A DNA stretch of 64,000 nucleotides from Saccoglossus kowalevskii (GCF_000003605.2 NW_003156735.1:271357-335356); one strand, 5' to 3'; positions 26,418 through 39,832 are shown, numbered from the stretch's first letter. Notes: generated by a model not told the origin, from the sequence alone. Translations and numbers: made by a program.

Positions 26418-26559
26418 TTAGCCCGTGCTGAGCTTTCTCGCACACGTTGTTAGTCCATTCTAAGGATCGGGACCAGGTCTTTAAAACGGGCTGAATTCAA
26501 TCCGTACTTATCATTTCTTAGCCCTAAGCGTTCACGCGCGTTTTCTCAGCACGGGCTAA
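26418..26559. mobile_element. MITE-like element with 15-bp terminal inverted repeats
   Basis: Ends TTAGCCCGTGCTGAG and CTCAGCACGGGCTAA are perfect inverted repeats 142 bp apart. The interior is partly palindromic and holds a further ACGGGCTGA at 26484. A related TTAGCACGGGC occurs near 26097. No coding capacity; a non-autonomous DNA transposon is the simplest reading. The superfamily is not determined. Confidence 0.65.
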
Positions 26560-27274
26560 TGAGCTGTGCATACTGCATTCGAAAATGCTACTGTGTTTAA
26601 AAACGTTTATGAAATATAATTCCGATTAAGGTATCACTATTTGCATATTTATTTTCGACAGGTTATTGTGGAAAAATTTGTACAGAAGTACCTAGTAACA
26701 CATAAATTTTAAAAATCTAGTGAGCTAAATGTGTATTAAAAATTGTATGTATTATATGAATCAGTGTTATAAAGCTAGTATTTGGTAATCGTTGTCTCGA
26801 GTAACTATTAAAAATAGACGTTTGAGCAATGGGTTTTCTTCCGTAGCTTTTGAGAATTTGTTTAAGATTCGCTGAATACAGTTTCAGGAACATCTTTGTT
26901 GTATATATATATTAAGCGAATTAATTATTTATTATTGTACAATGTCATATTTGAATCATCGTTGCAACGTAAAGGTTGAAATAAACACGATATTACAGCA
27001 TATCGAGTATGGATTTAATACATGAGGCTTTATAGGGAAAAAGTAAAATACGACTTTTGCATTTTTTTTTAAAATCGAGATAGTGAAACAGTGTTTATGT
27101 GTAGAACTACAAAAAAATAAGACCACGAACATATTGGGAAAATACGACAGTTTAAGATTTACCCCATAGGACTCGGGTGATAAAATTTGTTCTCATGGGA
27201 AATAAATCTCCTGCGTGTCAACTTCGAACTCACAGCGTTCGGGAAACTGTATTGAGAAACCCGAAAAAGCCTAT

Positions 27275-27464
27275 TTACACGATCGGAATTATCGCGTCGT
27301 GTAAACCGCAAAATCTGATGTATGACTTTTTAAAAAATCGGACGTACTTGAACTTTTGCGTCCGATTAATCTGATCTGATGTGACAAATCTGACCATGTA
27401 AATACAAATTTTACCATCAGATTAATCGGACACAATTTCGTCCGATAAGTATATGATCGTGTAA
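27275..27464. mobile_element. Foldback element with nested inverted repeats
   Basis: Outer arms TTACACGATC (27275) and GATCGTGTAA (27455). Inner arms TCCGATTAATCTGAT (27361-27375) and ATCAGATTAATCGGA (27417-27431). Extra ATCGGACG blocks pair inside. Looks like a small foldback or MITE. Confidence 0.6.
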
Positions 27465-30400
27465 CGTGCCAAAGTTGAAAACACTGCTTTAGTAAGATTG
27501 TCCGCGGCAGGTCAAAAAATTCTCAAATAGGCCGGTCGGACTCTTTTCGGATGTTAATCGAATAGTGGTACATGTACATTTTATCCCTGTCAATTTTTGT
27601 TTTCAAATAATTAACTTCTAGAAAACGCTGTCAACAAAATAGCTATTGTTTCACGAGGAAACACATTATAACCGTATTAGAGGTATTCTGTTAGTAAATA
27701 GCTTATAACTGCTAAGTCCGCAGCAAAATATAAAATTTAGTTTCAGTAAAGGACATATTGACTTGTAAATCGCCTTATTACTCAATCGGGACAGAGATTA
27801 TCCGCGATTAATTACTAATTAAGTTACCAACTGGTGGAATTATTGTACTTTTTCAAAAGATAATACCAACAATAGAAACAATTGTCATTAACAATAAAAC
27901 AATTTTAACTGCTTCTAAACTCTACACTGCCAGCTACTTATAACTTCTGAATTGTGAAAGTATTTCATAGTTGTCGCGATTTAGTTCTCTATCTCGACTG
28001 AATACAACAACAATCAATCATTTGAGCCCATTTAAAGTAACACTTAAATTTTAACCTATCAGTTTGTATGTGGTTCGCGATTCAGATGTTATTTTTAACT
28101 CAGTTCGTTTCGGGCGCGATGTTGTTTTAAAACAAATAATATTTTTTTTTAATTTGTATTATGAAAGTGATTCAAGCGGGGGACGATATCTTCAGTAAAA
28201 TATTATATTTGTTTTTATCTTATAAGTAGAACATAACAGGATATTAAAATTGCCTTCACATCAATAATATCTCGTTTTTTAAGCCATAAATCGCGATCGT
28301 ATAATTAAAGTTTCAGTGAAATTTCACAATATTCAAATTAGATCTATGCAAATTGCCTTACTTGAAAATCTTGTGTTTGCTAAAATTGGTTGTCTATAAC
28401 TGAAAATGACATTGTGATTATTGCATTGAACTGTAAAATACAAAGGCCATTCTAAAAATTAAATGCCCGTACCTGGGCTGGAATTCATCCTGAGAATGTA
28501 CATAAATATAATAAACTTTGTAGGGGATGCTTGTAAATTTCCAGTCTCTGTTCCCAGAGTACGGTAGAACCATTTAATTTCACTGTTTGTATAGTTTGAG
28601 CATTGTCGCTGAGCTTTAAGTTCACGAATTTGCAAGTGAAATAATTTCAATTGTTATTTCACATGTTCACACGGTTTTAATTAGTGGATTGTACATATCA
28701 GCGAAAACAGTGAAATTAAAACCCAGTGAGTAAATAGTGCATTTACAGTACAATGGGTTCGTTTTTAAGCGTCGGTGGTGACCACTTGAGATAAATCTGT
28801 TTCAATCATAGGTATATAGGAAATTAATATAAATATTGCATCCTCTCAGGTGTTCGTGGAAATTGCAAACTATTAACAATCACCATTCGACTTCTATCAA
28901 ATTTGTACAACAAAGGAGTCACGCACGTGTACAAACGTTAGGCCAGCTGAATCATTTGTCTACGTAGTCAGTGGGGTGACATCAAATATAATTACAAACA
29001 CATAAACGAGCAACAAATAAAGTTCAAACAGACGACCACGACAAAGAAGACTCCCACCTCACTACGTCACATTATTAGTTCCAAAAATGACGGCACGAAA
29101 TAACATGTAAGGAATACGGGACTACAGTTGTTTCATGAAGATGGACATGCGAAAGACGAAACTCTGTCGTCATAAACCACGTGAGAAAGTGTTATTGCTG
29201 AGTCTAATGTAACAACTATTAGGAACACACGTATTTGTTTAGAAGTAATCATTTAAGGCATCGGGAGTCTTTTTCATCTAAAAATAACATTTTGCAGATT
29301 TATTCATGTACATCGGTACTATAAACTTGAAAAAAAAAACATACAGTGTTATGAAAGTTTGTTAAAATGGGGCACAAAAAACTAACTAGGCGGAAACTGA
29401 ACAAAATCAACAATATCTCAGACACGGAACCGATTACAAGTATGAGGTAATATTCCTAATCATGTGGTTAACAGATTAATACAAAATTAGGGTTTAACTA
29501 TAATGTGTATTTAGTCATTATCTAATATGTAATATTTACATTACTTTGAATATCTCGTTATAGTTTCCCTATTTTGTTTTGTATATTTTAGAACCATATT
29601 CTAGAGATTTACTACCCTAATCTGATTCCGTAATGAAACTTATTATACTTGTTGGAGTGAACATTCCGATTGACCATACGGAATAAATGTATCGTATAAC
29701 CAGAGTACGCGTTTCCAGATGGTGGTGTAAGAGACTGCGATACCTGTGGGAGCTTGTGATGCCTACAATATACATGTATGTATTGTTCGATTGAATCAGC
29801 TTGTGTAGGTCATTGAGGAGCATCTTTTAGTTCGCTAGTCTACTTAGGTTGTTGGCAATGTTAACAGATACATATTCATTAATTAATATTTCACATGTAG
29901 CTGAATCACGTGCCACTTAATTCATGTATACATTCAAAATTCATACATATGAAATGTATAAAGAAAGCTTGAAGTCTGGTGATTTAAAACAATACAAATA
30001 CTGATCCAGATACCATTAGGATTGTCATGTCGGGCAACGGAAAAAAACATATACAACATGGTTGGACGTTCCTGGACGCATTCTTGTTATAATGGGCGCC
30101 ATCTACGATGAAATTGTGAACAAATATGTTTTGATGTTGAAGAACTTTGGCCAGTCACGTGATAGGAATGATGGATACTTTGCCTCTGGGGGAACTTGCC
30201 TTCCACTCTGATATTTTTTTTATTTATATATGTTTTCTTATGACACAGAGCTCACAATTTAAGTTTTATAATAATGATAATAATCTATTTGTTGGAATTA
30301 ATCATTGCAATCACTCATTTCCTGGGTATGTGTCCATAAAACCACCGTTACATGTCGCGTTATTTTCGATGGGTTTTATTACGAAAACAGATAGTGCCCC

Positions 30401-31128
30401 AGGCATTACCAGACCTTAGTGATCCACGTCGCACACTGGTGCACACACTGGATCAGAATTAGTCGTAAACGTGGAAAACTACTAAATCTATGATACATCA
30501 CGGGACGCAGTAAAATAAAACATTTGACAAACGTTACACAGAAGTTATGTGCAGCACAAAATAGTTTAAATACAATTTAAAAATAGATCGTAAATACAGA
30601 CAATACAAATAGAGCTGTAATTGTGGAGTTATTGCCACCTCAAACAAAATTACTCTTTAAGACGGCTAAAATCATCTGTACCCATATTTTACAGGGGAAA
30701 GATTAATCTGGCAAATTTATGATTTGTCCGTGTCGTTATGGTGGGCACTTTTTGTAAAGAAGGCTTGTTTTTTGTGTTTTACCAAACTTATTTTTGACGA
30801 AAAACTACTTAAAAGGAACACACAAAACATTAGATGCATTTGAAAACGCTGATATGTATACATTTCTCGAACAAAGTCACGCCTATGGTTGTTTGAGTAT
30901 TTTACACTGAAATTCAACATTCCGTCCGTTACTAGCGTCGAAATAATTCTATGACGGTGAATGTATGCTTGTTCACATAGTCGATATGTTTTAACCGTTG
31001 TCTTCTGTCAACACAAAGTATTATTGCTTTTCAGATTTGTCCGATTCTAAAATGGTGAACGACTACGCAATCAAACAGAAATTTCTAACTGAACATTGTT
31101 TACCTTCATCTACTCATAGAGAGCCATG

Positions 31129-31143
31129 TCGCTAGAGGGCGCT
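31129..31143 (+). promoter_or_regulatory. CTCF-like motif
   Basis: TCGCTAGAGGGCGCT matches 13 of 15 positions of CCASYAGRKGGCRSY, in the orientation opposite to the motif at 6558. Confidence 0.3.
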
Positions 31144-31649
31144 GCTTAGTGTGAAGGTGCAACAGCAACAGGCATTGTAATTATGCACACGTTGTCAATT
31201 AAATACATTCCATGAAATATACATGGTGTCAATTTACACTGATTTGAAATAGGCTTTATATAACAGACTCACGGAATGTGGTATATTACATAATGAAACA
31301 CAAAGCAAAACCTAAGATAATCGACGTGCAACAACTTTGATGCAGTAAGTCACAAAATTGTCATTTGGCAGTTGTGTTCAACACTAAACTAATTGAGTGT
31401 TTCAAATATACTTGGAAAACACATCGTTTATACATGATACATGTTCAGGTAGGGTTGCATCGTACCGATACTACGTATATCACAATATTACAAACGAATC
31501 TACATGTTGCCGGTTCCGGCGTATATTTTGTTTTGAAATCTTAAAGGAAACAACACTAAAAAATGTACGCATACGGCATCCATAAAACGCTACGATCGTC
31601 ACGCAGCGCTCGTTCGAATTTCGTGTAAACAATCAAAATAGTTTACACA

Positions 31650-31720
31650 CTGGCTCTATAAAGATTTTACCCGCGTTGTATATGTCGCATGGGACCCATA
31701 TTAAACACTGTGCCCCGCGA
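31650..31720 (-). repeat. Dispersed repeat family A, fragment
   Basis: Read on the minus strand it gives CATATACAACGCGGGTAAAA preceded by TATGGGTCCCATGCGA, matching the centre of the copy at 10096. Confidence 0.5.
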
Positions 31721-32076
31721 CGTCTGTGGTTGGTTGTTTATCGTTGCATCGAACGAACACTAAGGCCTTGCAAAGAAACAGTGTTTCTGTTCAAACTGTT
31801 TTTCAAAACTGTCGGGCGATGCAGGTTTAATCAATTCGTCAATAGAGGGTGCTACGTATAAGAAAAATTAGTAGAATAATTGAAACAAAAACATCAGCCC
31901 ATATGTTCTTGTTTCGGTGGTGCGTACGCTAATCGGAACATATTCTCAGGCCCATTTGTGTGATATAAAACAAAGTTTCGGGTGATGACTGAAGACTAAC
32001 CAAAATGTATTACTGTATATTATTCTGAAAGTGAAATAAAAATGCTATAACAAGGCTATAACAATGTCGAACCGGC

Positions 32077-35000
32077 CTAATGAGTGGACGGCTCAGTCAG
32101 TGGAGTGATTCGAAGGTACCGGGGTTCCTTTAAAGAGTGCCTCATCCGAGGATGAGTCGGCAAACGCGAAGGAGATAAGCACACCGTTTGGTTCAGAACT
32201 TCTTTTTCAGCGGTATGCCTCGATGTTCTAGTCGCTGGCGTTCTTAGAGTGATACGAGGTAGTGTTTGTTTGCTACTGAAATGTAGTTCGCCGTCACTTT
32301 TCGCATCGTCCGTGACGCCACTCTCGTCCGCCGACGCAAAACGCCGAGGTTTGATCATGGGGCAGGAATTAGTACGACTGGTGGGGGCGCTCATCTGTCG
32401 CTTCGTCGTTTGCTCCAATTGCCATCCCAAAGGATGAGATTGAATGGCTTGTTTGTAGCTTTGACGAGTTGTTTCTAACAGTGAATTGGAATTGTGTACT
32501 CTGTTGTTGTCTTCCGATTTCTCTCTCGTTGATAAATGTGGCCGTATGATGGCGGATAATGATTTGTCTGTTAGGCTGAGATGAGAAAATCGGTCTGTCT
32601 TTTGCCAATTATTATTGGGAAACTGCCTGAAAACTGGCGGTCTAATTGATCCGAAAACGGTGTGTTCTATGTCGATGATCGGTTCTATATTCTCCGCAAA
32701 CTTGGGAATTTTGGGAACTTTCAATAAATGTGACGGCACAGGTGATATTTGACGGTGTTTCAGCCTGATTTTGTTGCTATGCTTGCCCATGAACGGTGTG
32801 CGATTGTAAGCATTTTGTTCATCATCGCTCTCCTCACCAGAGCTTGTCGACGTGTCCGACAGAAGAAGACTCGTTACACCGTAGGTCTGTTGTCGATGTC
32901 TCATCATCCGGTTTACAAATTTCCTCACGGACTTGGGAAGTCTTTCCTTCACGCGTTTCTGAATCTCCGCCTGCCGTCTTCGTTCTAGCTCCTCTTTTGA
33001 TATTGTCCGTATTCGTCGTCGCCTCCACCGTGCTGGTCGCCGTTGCTGTGCGGTATCGTCATCGTCAGTCCGTTTCAACTTATTCTGTCGCATATTTGCT
33101 AGCCTTAGTTCGTACAACTCCGTTGATATCTCCCTGCATTGTACTTCCAGGCGCTCTTTCTCAGCCAGGAATTTGTCTGCTAACTCCTGTTTTGTTTTTT
33201 CCTTTCCCTGTTCCAATTGATTCGCCTTTATGTGGAGTCTATCACGTGAGTGTTTGCTCAGGAAATCTATGCTGTTCTTTGGCGTGTTTTTTTCTTTTTC
33301 TGGTTCTTCCTTAGTCTCCGCCGGGGTTTCTTTATGGCCGTCACGGTCGCTGTCCATCTTGCGCTTGGTAACTGGAACGAAAGAAATTATAACGATTTAT
33401 GTTGAAATAGCTCTAATGTTCATTTCCTCGCCGGCGTACCCGACCATGTCATCGTTTTGAACCACACATTGCGGGATGTCTGGTTTAAATTGAATGAAAA
33501 ATTGAAATAATATTCATTGATTGGTAATGAGCATTTTTTAAATGTTGTTGTTAAAAAAAATGGTAGAAAAACAGTACAAATTATTATTTCACATAGTTTT
33601 GAGCCAGAATTTTTTTCAGCAAATTTTTTTCTGTTATTTCCGTATATGGTTTCTCGTCATTATTTTTTATCGGTGCAGATTATCTTTTCCATTTTGCCCC
33701 GTCCGAGTTTCTGTCGGATTATTCGTGTATAATTGGGGGGGGGTGTTAAGATTCGTATATAATGTCCCCTGTTAACCCTCTATACGACGTTTTCTGGAAG
33801 CCATATCTCTGCAGTTTTTTTAATAGAAGATTGTCCAGGTGCAGACTATTAAACTGGCAATGCTTAGTTCCCGACTTCCTGTGGAGCACACTACGTAAAA
33901 TGCACTCTCGCGTGTGGTATCGGTCACGTTCCAATTTAAAGATGATAAATTGATTCAATAAATGTTCCTCTGGATTTTCTGTCAGAATTATTATGTACGT
34001 ATTGACACTCATTTGTATGACGTCACATTGATGATTATACTAATATCCCGGATGTCATTTCACACCTTCTAGTTGAGCGCGCGAAGCTTAACTTTGCCAC
34101 GCCCGGGCGTCTTTTGTTTAAGCCACCATACTTTAGTGACTGCGGCCTACGTGTCGAAGGAAGTCAATATAAAATTCTAAACACGGCTTAGTTTTAATGT
34201 GCATTAAGAGCTACCATTAAAGATGTCATTCACACAATACAATTTGATTTATCTGTGACCTTGTCGATTTTTGAACACTGATTCCCATCACGCGCCTTTA
34301 AACTTAAAAGCGCCAAGTGACGTCATGGACAAACTGATCTGAAACTAACCGGTGTAAACTGTTTTTCATATTTCTTAAAAATATAATTGAACATTAACTC
34401 AGAATCTTACTAAACCGTACACCATTTTAGTTCAATTACAAAAATAAGGTGATTATGCGTGTGTTTGTTGTGATGAACGTGATGTTTTATGTTGTGTTGT
34501 GTCAAAGGCGGATTTAGAGGGGGGTGCAGTAACTCGCCGTAACTATAATTCATATTTATCACACAATTCAATGCGGCAATGACGTCATTGTAAAAGTGTA
34601 TGGTCACTGTGTTGTGTTACTTTGAGTTGTGCTGCATGTGTTGTTTCATGATATGTTGTGTTGAGTTGCGTTGCGGTGCATTTCGTTGGGTTGGGTCGTG
34701 TTGTGTGTGCTGCGTTTGCCCAGTGAAACCTTGGTCATTACAGAGGGTCACTGTTGCGTTGAAAATATTAGCTGAAAGTGGAAAGTGCTAAAAAAAACAG
34801 GATCCTGCTTTAAAGTAACAATGAAATAAAAAAAAATATCACACGCGCGTCTATCACGGTTTCCAGTATTTGAACCAGAGTGTGTGTATGTACTGAATGA
34901 TGTAAATATCTTGGGGAACATGCAGGTAATTCCAGAGCACACAACCTTGAATTAAAAATTCAACGTTACACAATGTGTCGATTCGAATTAGTGAATTCCC

Positions 35001-36745
35001 ACAATCATAAACACACGTAGGAACTAAAATATACTAGTATACAGTTTTCGCGGGAAAACTTCTTGCAAACAAACATTATAAAATCCCGTGATGTTATCTT
35101 TGAAAATGATCAAATAAAACTTATTCTATCTAAAGCGGGGGTGTGCATGTACGGGTTGGTACAAATGGGATCATCTATGGTAGAGGGGAACGTTTTTAAT
35201 CACCATACACTACTTGAAACTCCATTTTCAGGGATGGATATGGAAAGCTTACCCCGGTAGTCTCTTCCCGATCGAGGTGTGAATTGACTACTGGAAAACG
35301 GAATCTGCGAATTCGTCCTCTGATTGGAAAATCGACTTTAAATTCATCCATATGCATTTAATTATGTTGCTCAAATATGTTAAATAATATTTGAGTTGTC
35401 CGAATTTATTGATCACTTATGTCCTAATGAAATCAATGAATTTATATACACCAATCAATTACAGTTACTACTAGTATTTTCCATCAATAGACCTTACGGA
35501 AATGACAGCCAGGTTCTCGTTGAGAGTGCGAGAACCAACCACGATACTTGTCGTTGATATTAGGGAGCTATTGGGGTAGGCCTTTGGTTTTCTCAAGTAA
35601 TTTCCGAAGTTTTAGATCAGCTAGGTATTAGGTCCAACTATGTTTTTTTGGAGAATTCTCGGATAATTATTTTGTAATAATCGAATTTAAAGATCGATGT
35701 GAACAGAGCGATATTGGGGGGGGGGGGGAGTTCAAACTTGAGGTTTCTTGAAGGAAGAAAGTTTCGGATAATTATCGAAGTTTAAGGTCGATCGATATTG
35801 GTAGTTGTATTGGGGTTCCATTTCAGTTTTCTTTGAGAATTCTAGGATAATTATCGGATAATTAACATACTCAGGCTTTGTACAGTATTCAAAGTATTCA
35901 GAACAGCCTGGGTGAGTGCGATGGCGAAAGAGAATGAAACGTTGCGACTGTTTGAGAAGCAACAATAATTATTGTGACACCCTATCTATCAAGACCTCGG
36001 GATCCATAGGAATGTACTTATTGTGTAATCGGACAAACAGTATTGCTAAACTATTGCATACTAAAAGTATTATAAAGTATTCATAGCATAATACGATGTC
36101 CATGTATTATGCGGCAATTCCAGGTTAGTCCTGTTATCCAAATGTGCTGGTTTCTCATACAATGTTCGAATTCATGTACGGCTGTGTCGTTTTATCGTGC
36201 GTGGCCATAGTATCACCGTATGCTAGATGGAACCTCGGATATGTATTTCCATTGAGAGGGTGCATGGAGGGTGCCAACCAGGTTCGTTTTTGAAAACGTG
36301 TCGACGTGTCCGTTATTCGGCCAGAAAAAAATATTCCTTCAAGATCAACAAAAAGCTGTTCTCTAGCACAAACGATTCCTAGTTCTGGTGATGGCACCCA
36401 CAAAAAGCATCTTCAAAGTTAAAAAAAAATGTTTCGCTGAGGAAAACGGCTCGTACCATAACAACGAATGACGAAAACAAAAATTTAGCTGTATTGATGG
36501 GTATACGTTTTTCAAACGACGTTATGAAATGCTGCCTCAGAGGGAACGGGGTCTTGGAGTATTTCAGGCACATATCTGTTATAATGTCAGGGGAATGACC
36601 CTCGCCCTAGAACGACAAAAAATATATATTTCATAAGATTAATACTATGTCGATATCGTAAAAACATTCATGTGCGTTTACGAGAAAACTTACGTGATAT
36701 TGTTTGATCTTTAAGTTCCGTCAACTGCTGCATTTTACCCGTCAT
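32077..36745 (-). CDS. Unrecognised 448-residue basic coiled-coil-like protein, 2 exons
   Basis: Function unknown. The large exon (33371-32077) is open for 431 codons. A 3' splice site (TTTCTTTCGTTCCAG) directly precedes it, so its first ATG at 33357 is probably internal. A matching short exon at 36745-36694 opens ATG ACG GGT and ends ...TCA C followed by GTAAGT; C joins TT to give Leu and the frame stays open. The protein then starts M-T-G-K-M-Q-Q-L-T-E-L-K-D. Seen: charged helix-rich region about 60-130 (K/E/Q heptad-like), a run of Arg near 130-140, a basic block (L-P-K-S-V-R-K-F), an acidic stretch (S-G-E-E-S-D-D-E), then a Ser/Thr/Arg-rich, probably disordered C-terminal half. No signal peptide or membrane span. 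The 3.3-kb intron holds three CRE palindromes and degenerate TGTTG repeats. The gene call is firm; its family is not. Confidence 0.8.
34590..34725. repeat. Degenerate TGTTG/GTTGC-rich stretch in an intron
   Basis: Many near-copies of TGTTG and GTTGTG, following a CRE-bearing motif (34580-34587) shared with the repeat region at 12121. Low complexity; no coding value. Confidence 0.5.
35650..35870. repeat. Degenerate local repeats around a G run
   Basis: GAGAATTCTCGGATAATTAT (about 35651), a TCGGATAATTATCGAAG core at 35764 and GAGAATTCTAGGATAATTAT (about 35838) are diverged copies. A run of about a dozen G lies near 35717. Confidence 0.5.
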
Positions 36746-37507
36746 TGGGTTATCTCTGCTTTAAACTATTACCAGCTTGTTGTAGAAGTATCTCGATGTT
36801 TGGTCAGCCTCGATGTGGTCGTTGTAACGTCGCAGCCGTTACCTAACTAATCAACGGGAGGCCATGCAATAAAATCAAACTCCGTGGTGATGACCATAGA
36901 TGCATTATTAATTCTTACATTATATCTAACAACAAACACTAATGTAGACACAACCGATTTCTTTTTTAGAAATCCAGAAATGAAGCGAATTTCGTCAAGA
37001 CAGAATTGTACCGCCGCTTTTGAATTCCCAAGACAAAACTGATTTGTTGCCATGGTAATGGCAATGTTTGTTATCCGGGATGGCAGGTGTTCTCGGTAAT
37101 ACAATAGGTGACCTTTCTTTCAAAATTATTACAACGAAATTAACATTTAGGTATTATTCACGTCGCGTACTGTGACCTATATAATTAATTATTCATAAGT
37201 GTATGTTTAACTAATTGACGGTGAATGAATTTGGGCTCACGTGATTTTTGGCGGAAAAATTAGCGACGCCAGCGGCGAGAAATAGATATATCGCTTGAAA
37301 ATACAGTATTTTGTTTGAACATATACATTTGATCATATCGCTCTCTATAGACTTCTGTTGCATCATGATTTCGGCAAAATGAGATTTTGTGTTTTATGTT
37401 TATTATATTTATGATTATATAGTACAGTGTTGATAATATAGAAGAAAAACGCATTGTTCGTGTGTTATGCCTTCTGAAGCCAAACTCAGCGGACGTCACC
37501 TACGGCG

Positions 37508-37618
37508 ATGTTCGAAGAATGGCGTGAGAACTTTAAAAGAGGGAAATCGGCGGGAGCAAGTGGTATCGGAACAGGAACAATGGATATCCAGTCAAAAAAA
37601 AGCAATGAATCTCCACAG
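37508..37618 (+). CDS. Candidate first coding exon, unknown
   Basis: ATG followed by 37 open codons (starting M-F-E-E-W-R-E-N-F-K-R-G-K-S) ending in a good 5' splice site, CCACAG followed by GTCAGT, phase 0. Composition is protein-like. A second frame starting at 37467 is also open across it. The position is divergent from the 448-residue gene about 760 bp away, as for a shared promoter. It cannot splice in frame to Lifeguard exon 2, which needs phase 1. No partner exon found. Confidence 0.3.
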
Positions 37619-39760
37619 GTCAGTGAGAGAAAATATTAACTTTTTAAAGAGATCAGTGAGTCGATCATGAGGCAACATTATAATCGCATAATATCATATC
37701 GGGGGCCCGAGTATGTAGATGTATACCCCCTCCCACCGATAATAGATTTGTCGCTTGGTATGCTTTCTATTTGCCATGTTTCCAATGATTGTGTGCACGC
37801 AGCGAAACAAACCTACATCCTACACAAACATAATAACATAGTTGCAATAAGGTTAGTTCCAATGTCCAAAACTCAACACTTTTGGCTGAATTATAAATTT
37901 TACGTTTGTTACTGATGAAGGCGATTGTATTTTGCGTAAACATACAATTGTATTTCACACACTTTTTACACACGCAAAAAACAAACAAACTTTAACATAT
38001 TCAATTTGTTAACAACTTGAATGCCCAATAGTATCAAACATGGTCTGGCTTTCCATTCAGAAATGTGAAAATACATGTAGTTCAAACAAAACAATGTCAA
38101 TCGGTTTGAAATGCCTGTAAATGTTAATGAACGTTCATCCTTTTCGGCGAAAATAATACATATAATAGTGTTAAAATATGACCATATTTACGCGCGGATT
38201 CAGCCCCCCCCCCTTCAGCCCGCAAAAAAATGACAAGTCATTTGGGAAACCATGCCCACCCGTACCGGAGGTGCGCGGACGTGACCACGTCAATAGGAGC
38301 GCGCCCTCCTTACTGAATTTCTGGATCCACCAGTGATATTTTGCCGACCAAATCGTTTGTAAGTAATAATTTTATTACATATCAAGGCATTCGGCCTATA
38401 TAGAAGTGTTCATAATTTATAAAGTGTTTTATGCGTTGACCTATAGAATGAACGGGTGTCGGGCTAATGGCGCTGTTCTCATATGGGTAGTAGCGATGAC
38501 GTCGGAACGAATGGCCTGGGTAGGCTATTGGTCTTAGTGCAACTTTTATTCTGAGCATTGGTGTTAGAACCAGGCGTAGGGCTATACGTTCCTTGTAATT
38601 TGGTTCAATAAAAGCATCTCGAAGATGAAACTACCGGTAGTAGTTTACTGTGCACTAACAGCTGAGGAAATGGTACTTGTTCAGTTTTTCGTCAGTTTTT
38701 GGCATAAAGGAAATTACATTGTTAAAATTCGTCATATACTAGTATTGTAATAACACAGAATATCAAGGCTGTTAGCTACCATTGAAACTTATTGCCAGCA
38801 TTGACTTTGGTATGGTCATCAAACTACTTTAAGTACAAAAACAAATGTCATGTTTCAACACTTCGTCCAGGTGTGTATCCTCGGGGGGGGGGGGGGGCAT
38901 CCGGGCATTTTCACCGCCTGGCAACCTGCGGCGGTGAAAACAAAGGCCCAAAACTCGCAGAAAACGGTACTTTGGGATGATTGTTGAGACTCCTCTGAAC
39001 AGTGTAACAAGATTAGCCCTACGTGTGTAACATATATAAATTTGGCTGTTCGGGATTACTTCAAAGTTGAGTTTGTGTTGTTTTCTCGAATTTTCACCGG
39101 CTCGACCGGCGTTCCACAGCAGCGCGCACAGAGCCCATAGAAATGCAAGTACAGTGGTGCGCGTCGTAGCAACGTGGAACGTCTTGTGACGTAGCTCCGC
39201 CCCCGAGGATAGAGAAAAAATCGTAATTGAAAGATCGTTGTTCCGAATTATTTGGAAATATTTCGTACTGGGTAAAAAAAAAGAACTGATGGTTTGTGTA
39301 TGTAATTGGGGAAAATAACAATTTGATTTCAAATCCATTGACAATTTAATTATGTTTTATATCACATGCCAAATATAGTTCGTTTCCTTGATATTGGTTG
39401 AGGAACGAGGCTATTTTGAAACGGTCTTCCTCGTCTGCTACGCATTTGTCTTCGCTCATCTCGCTTTTTCTCCAACCGACTGATGATCATTTAACAAGCT
39501 GTTCACGTTCTAGTTTTTACTGAGTGATTATACAACAATCCAAAACAGAATGGAGAAATATTAGAAAGCTGGAATAACCGAGTCAAAGAACCTGAGGGCG
39601 ATGTTTCTAGAATCGGTGGGAAAGTGTTGTCATTTGCATACAACCCGGAAGTAAACCACGCAGATAGGATTATTTTTAGTCACGAGTCAAATATAACCAT
39701 TTTATCCCAGAATAAAACACTGTGCAGCATTTAATCTGGGCGCGGAACATTAATCCCCGT
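37619..39760. other. Upstream region of the Lifeguard gene
   Basis: No further gene seen. Includes C and G runs near 38206 and 38884. 39361-39760 is pyrimidine-rich and probably holds the Lifeguard promoter, though I see no clear TATA box. Confidence 0.45.
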
Positions 39761-39832
39761 TGTACCAGAGATCCGCCGAGCTGAAAATTATCGTGACAAG
39801 CACCAGCAAGTGAAAACACGGTCACAAGCAGT

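Larger units (their letters stand above)
24047..32076. other. Intergenic, no gene seen
   Basis: Eight kilobases of A+T-rich DNA whose short frames show no domain, signal peptide or splice pairing. Two inverted-repeat elements, one CTCF-like motif and a family A fragment are listed separately. Confidence 0.55.

Noticed and set aside
32249-33314. Plus-strand frames opposite the 448-residue gene
   Set aside because: Antisense shadows of the long minus-strand exon.
36155-37104. Minus-strand frames (64-85 codons) near the orphan gene's first exon
   Set aside because: No splice sites join them in phase to the gene, and none has a recognisable domain; they lie partly upstream of its ATG.
38829-39344. 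171-codon minus-strand frame
   Set aside because: Spans G and A runs, starts in A+T-rich DNA, has no domain, and faces the likely Lifeguard promoter region.
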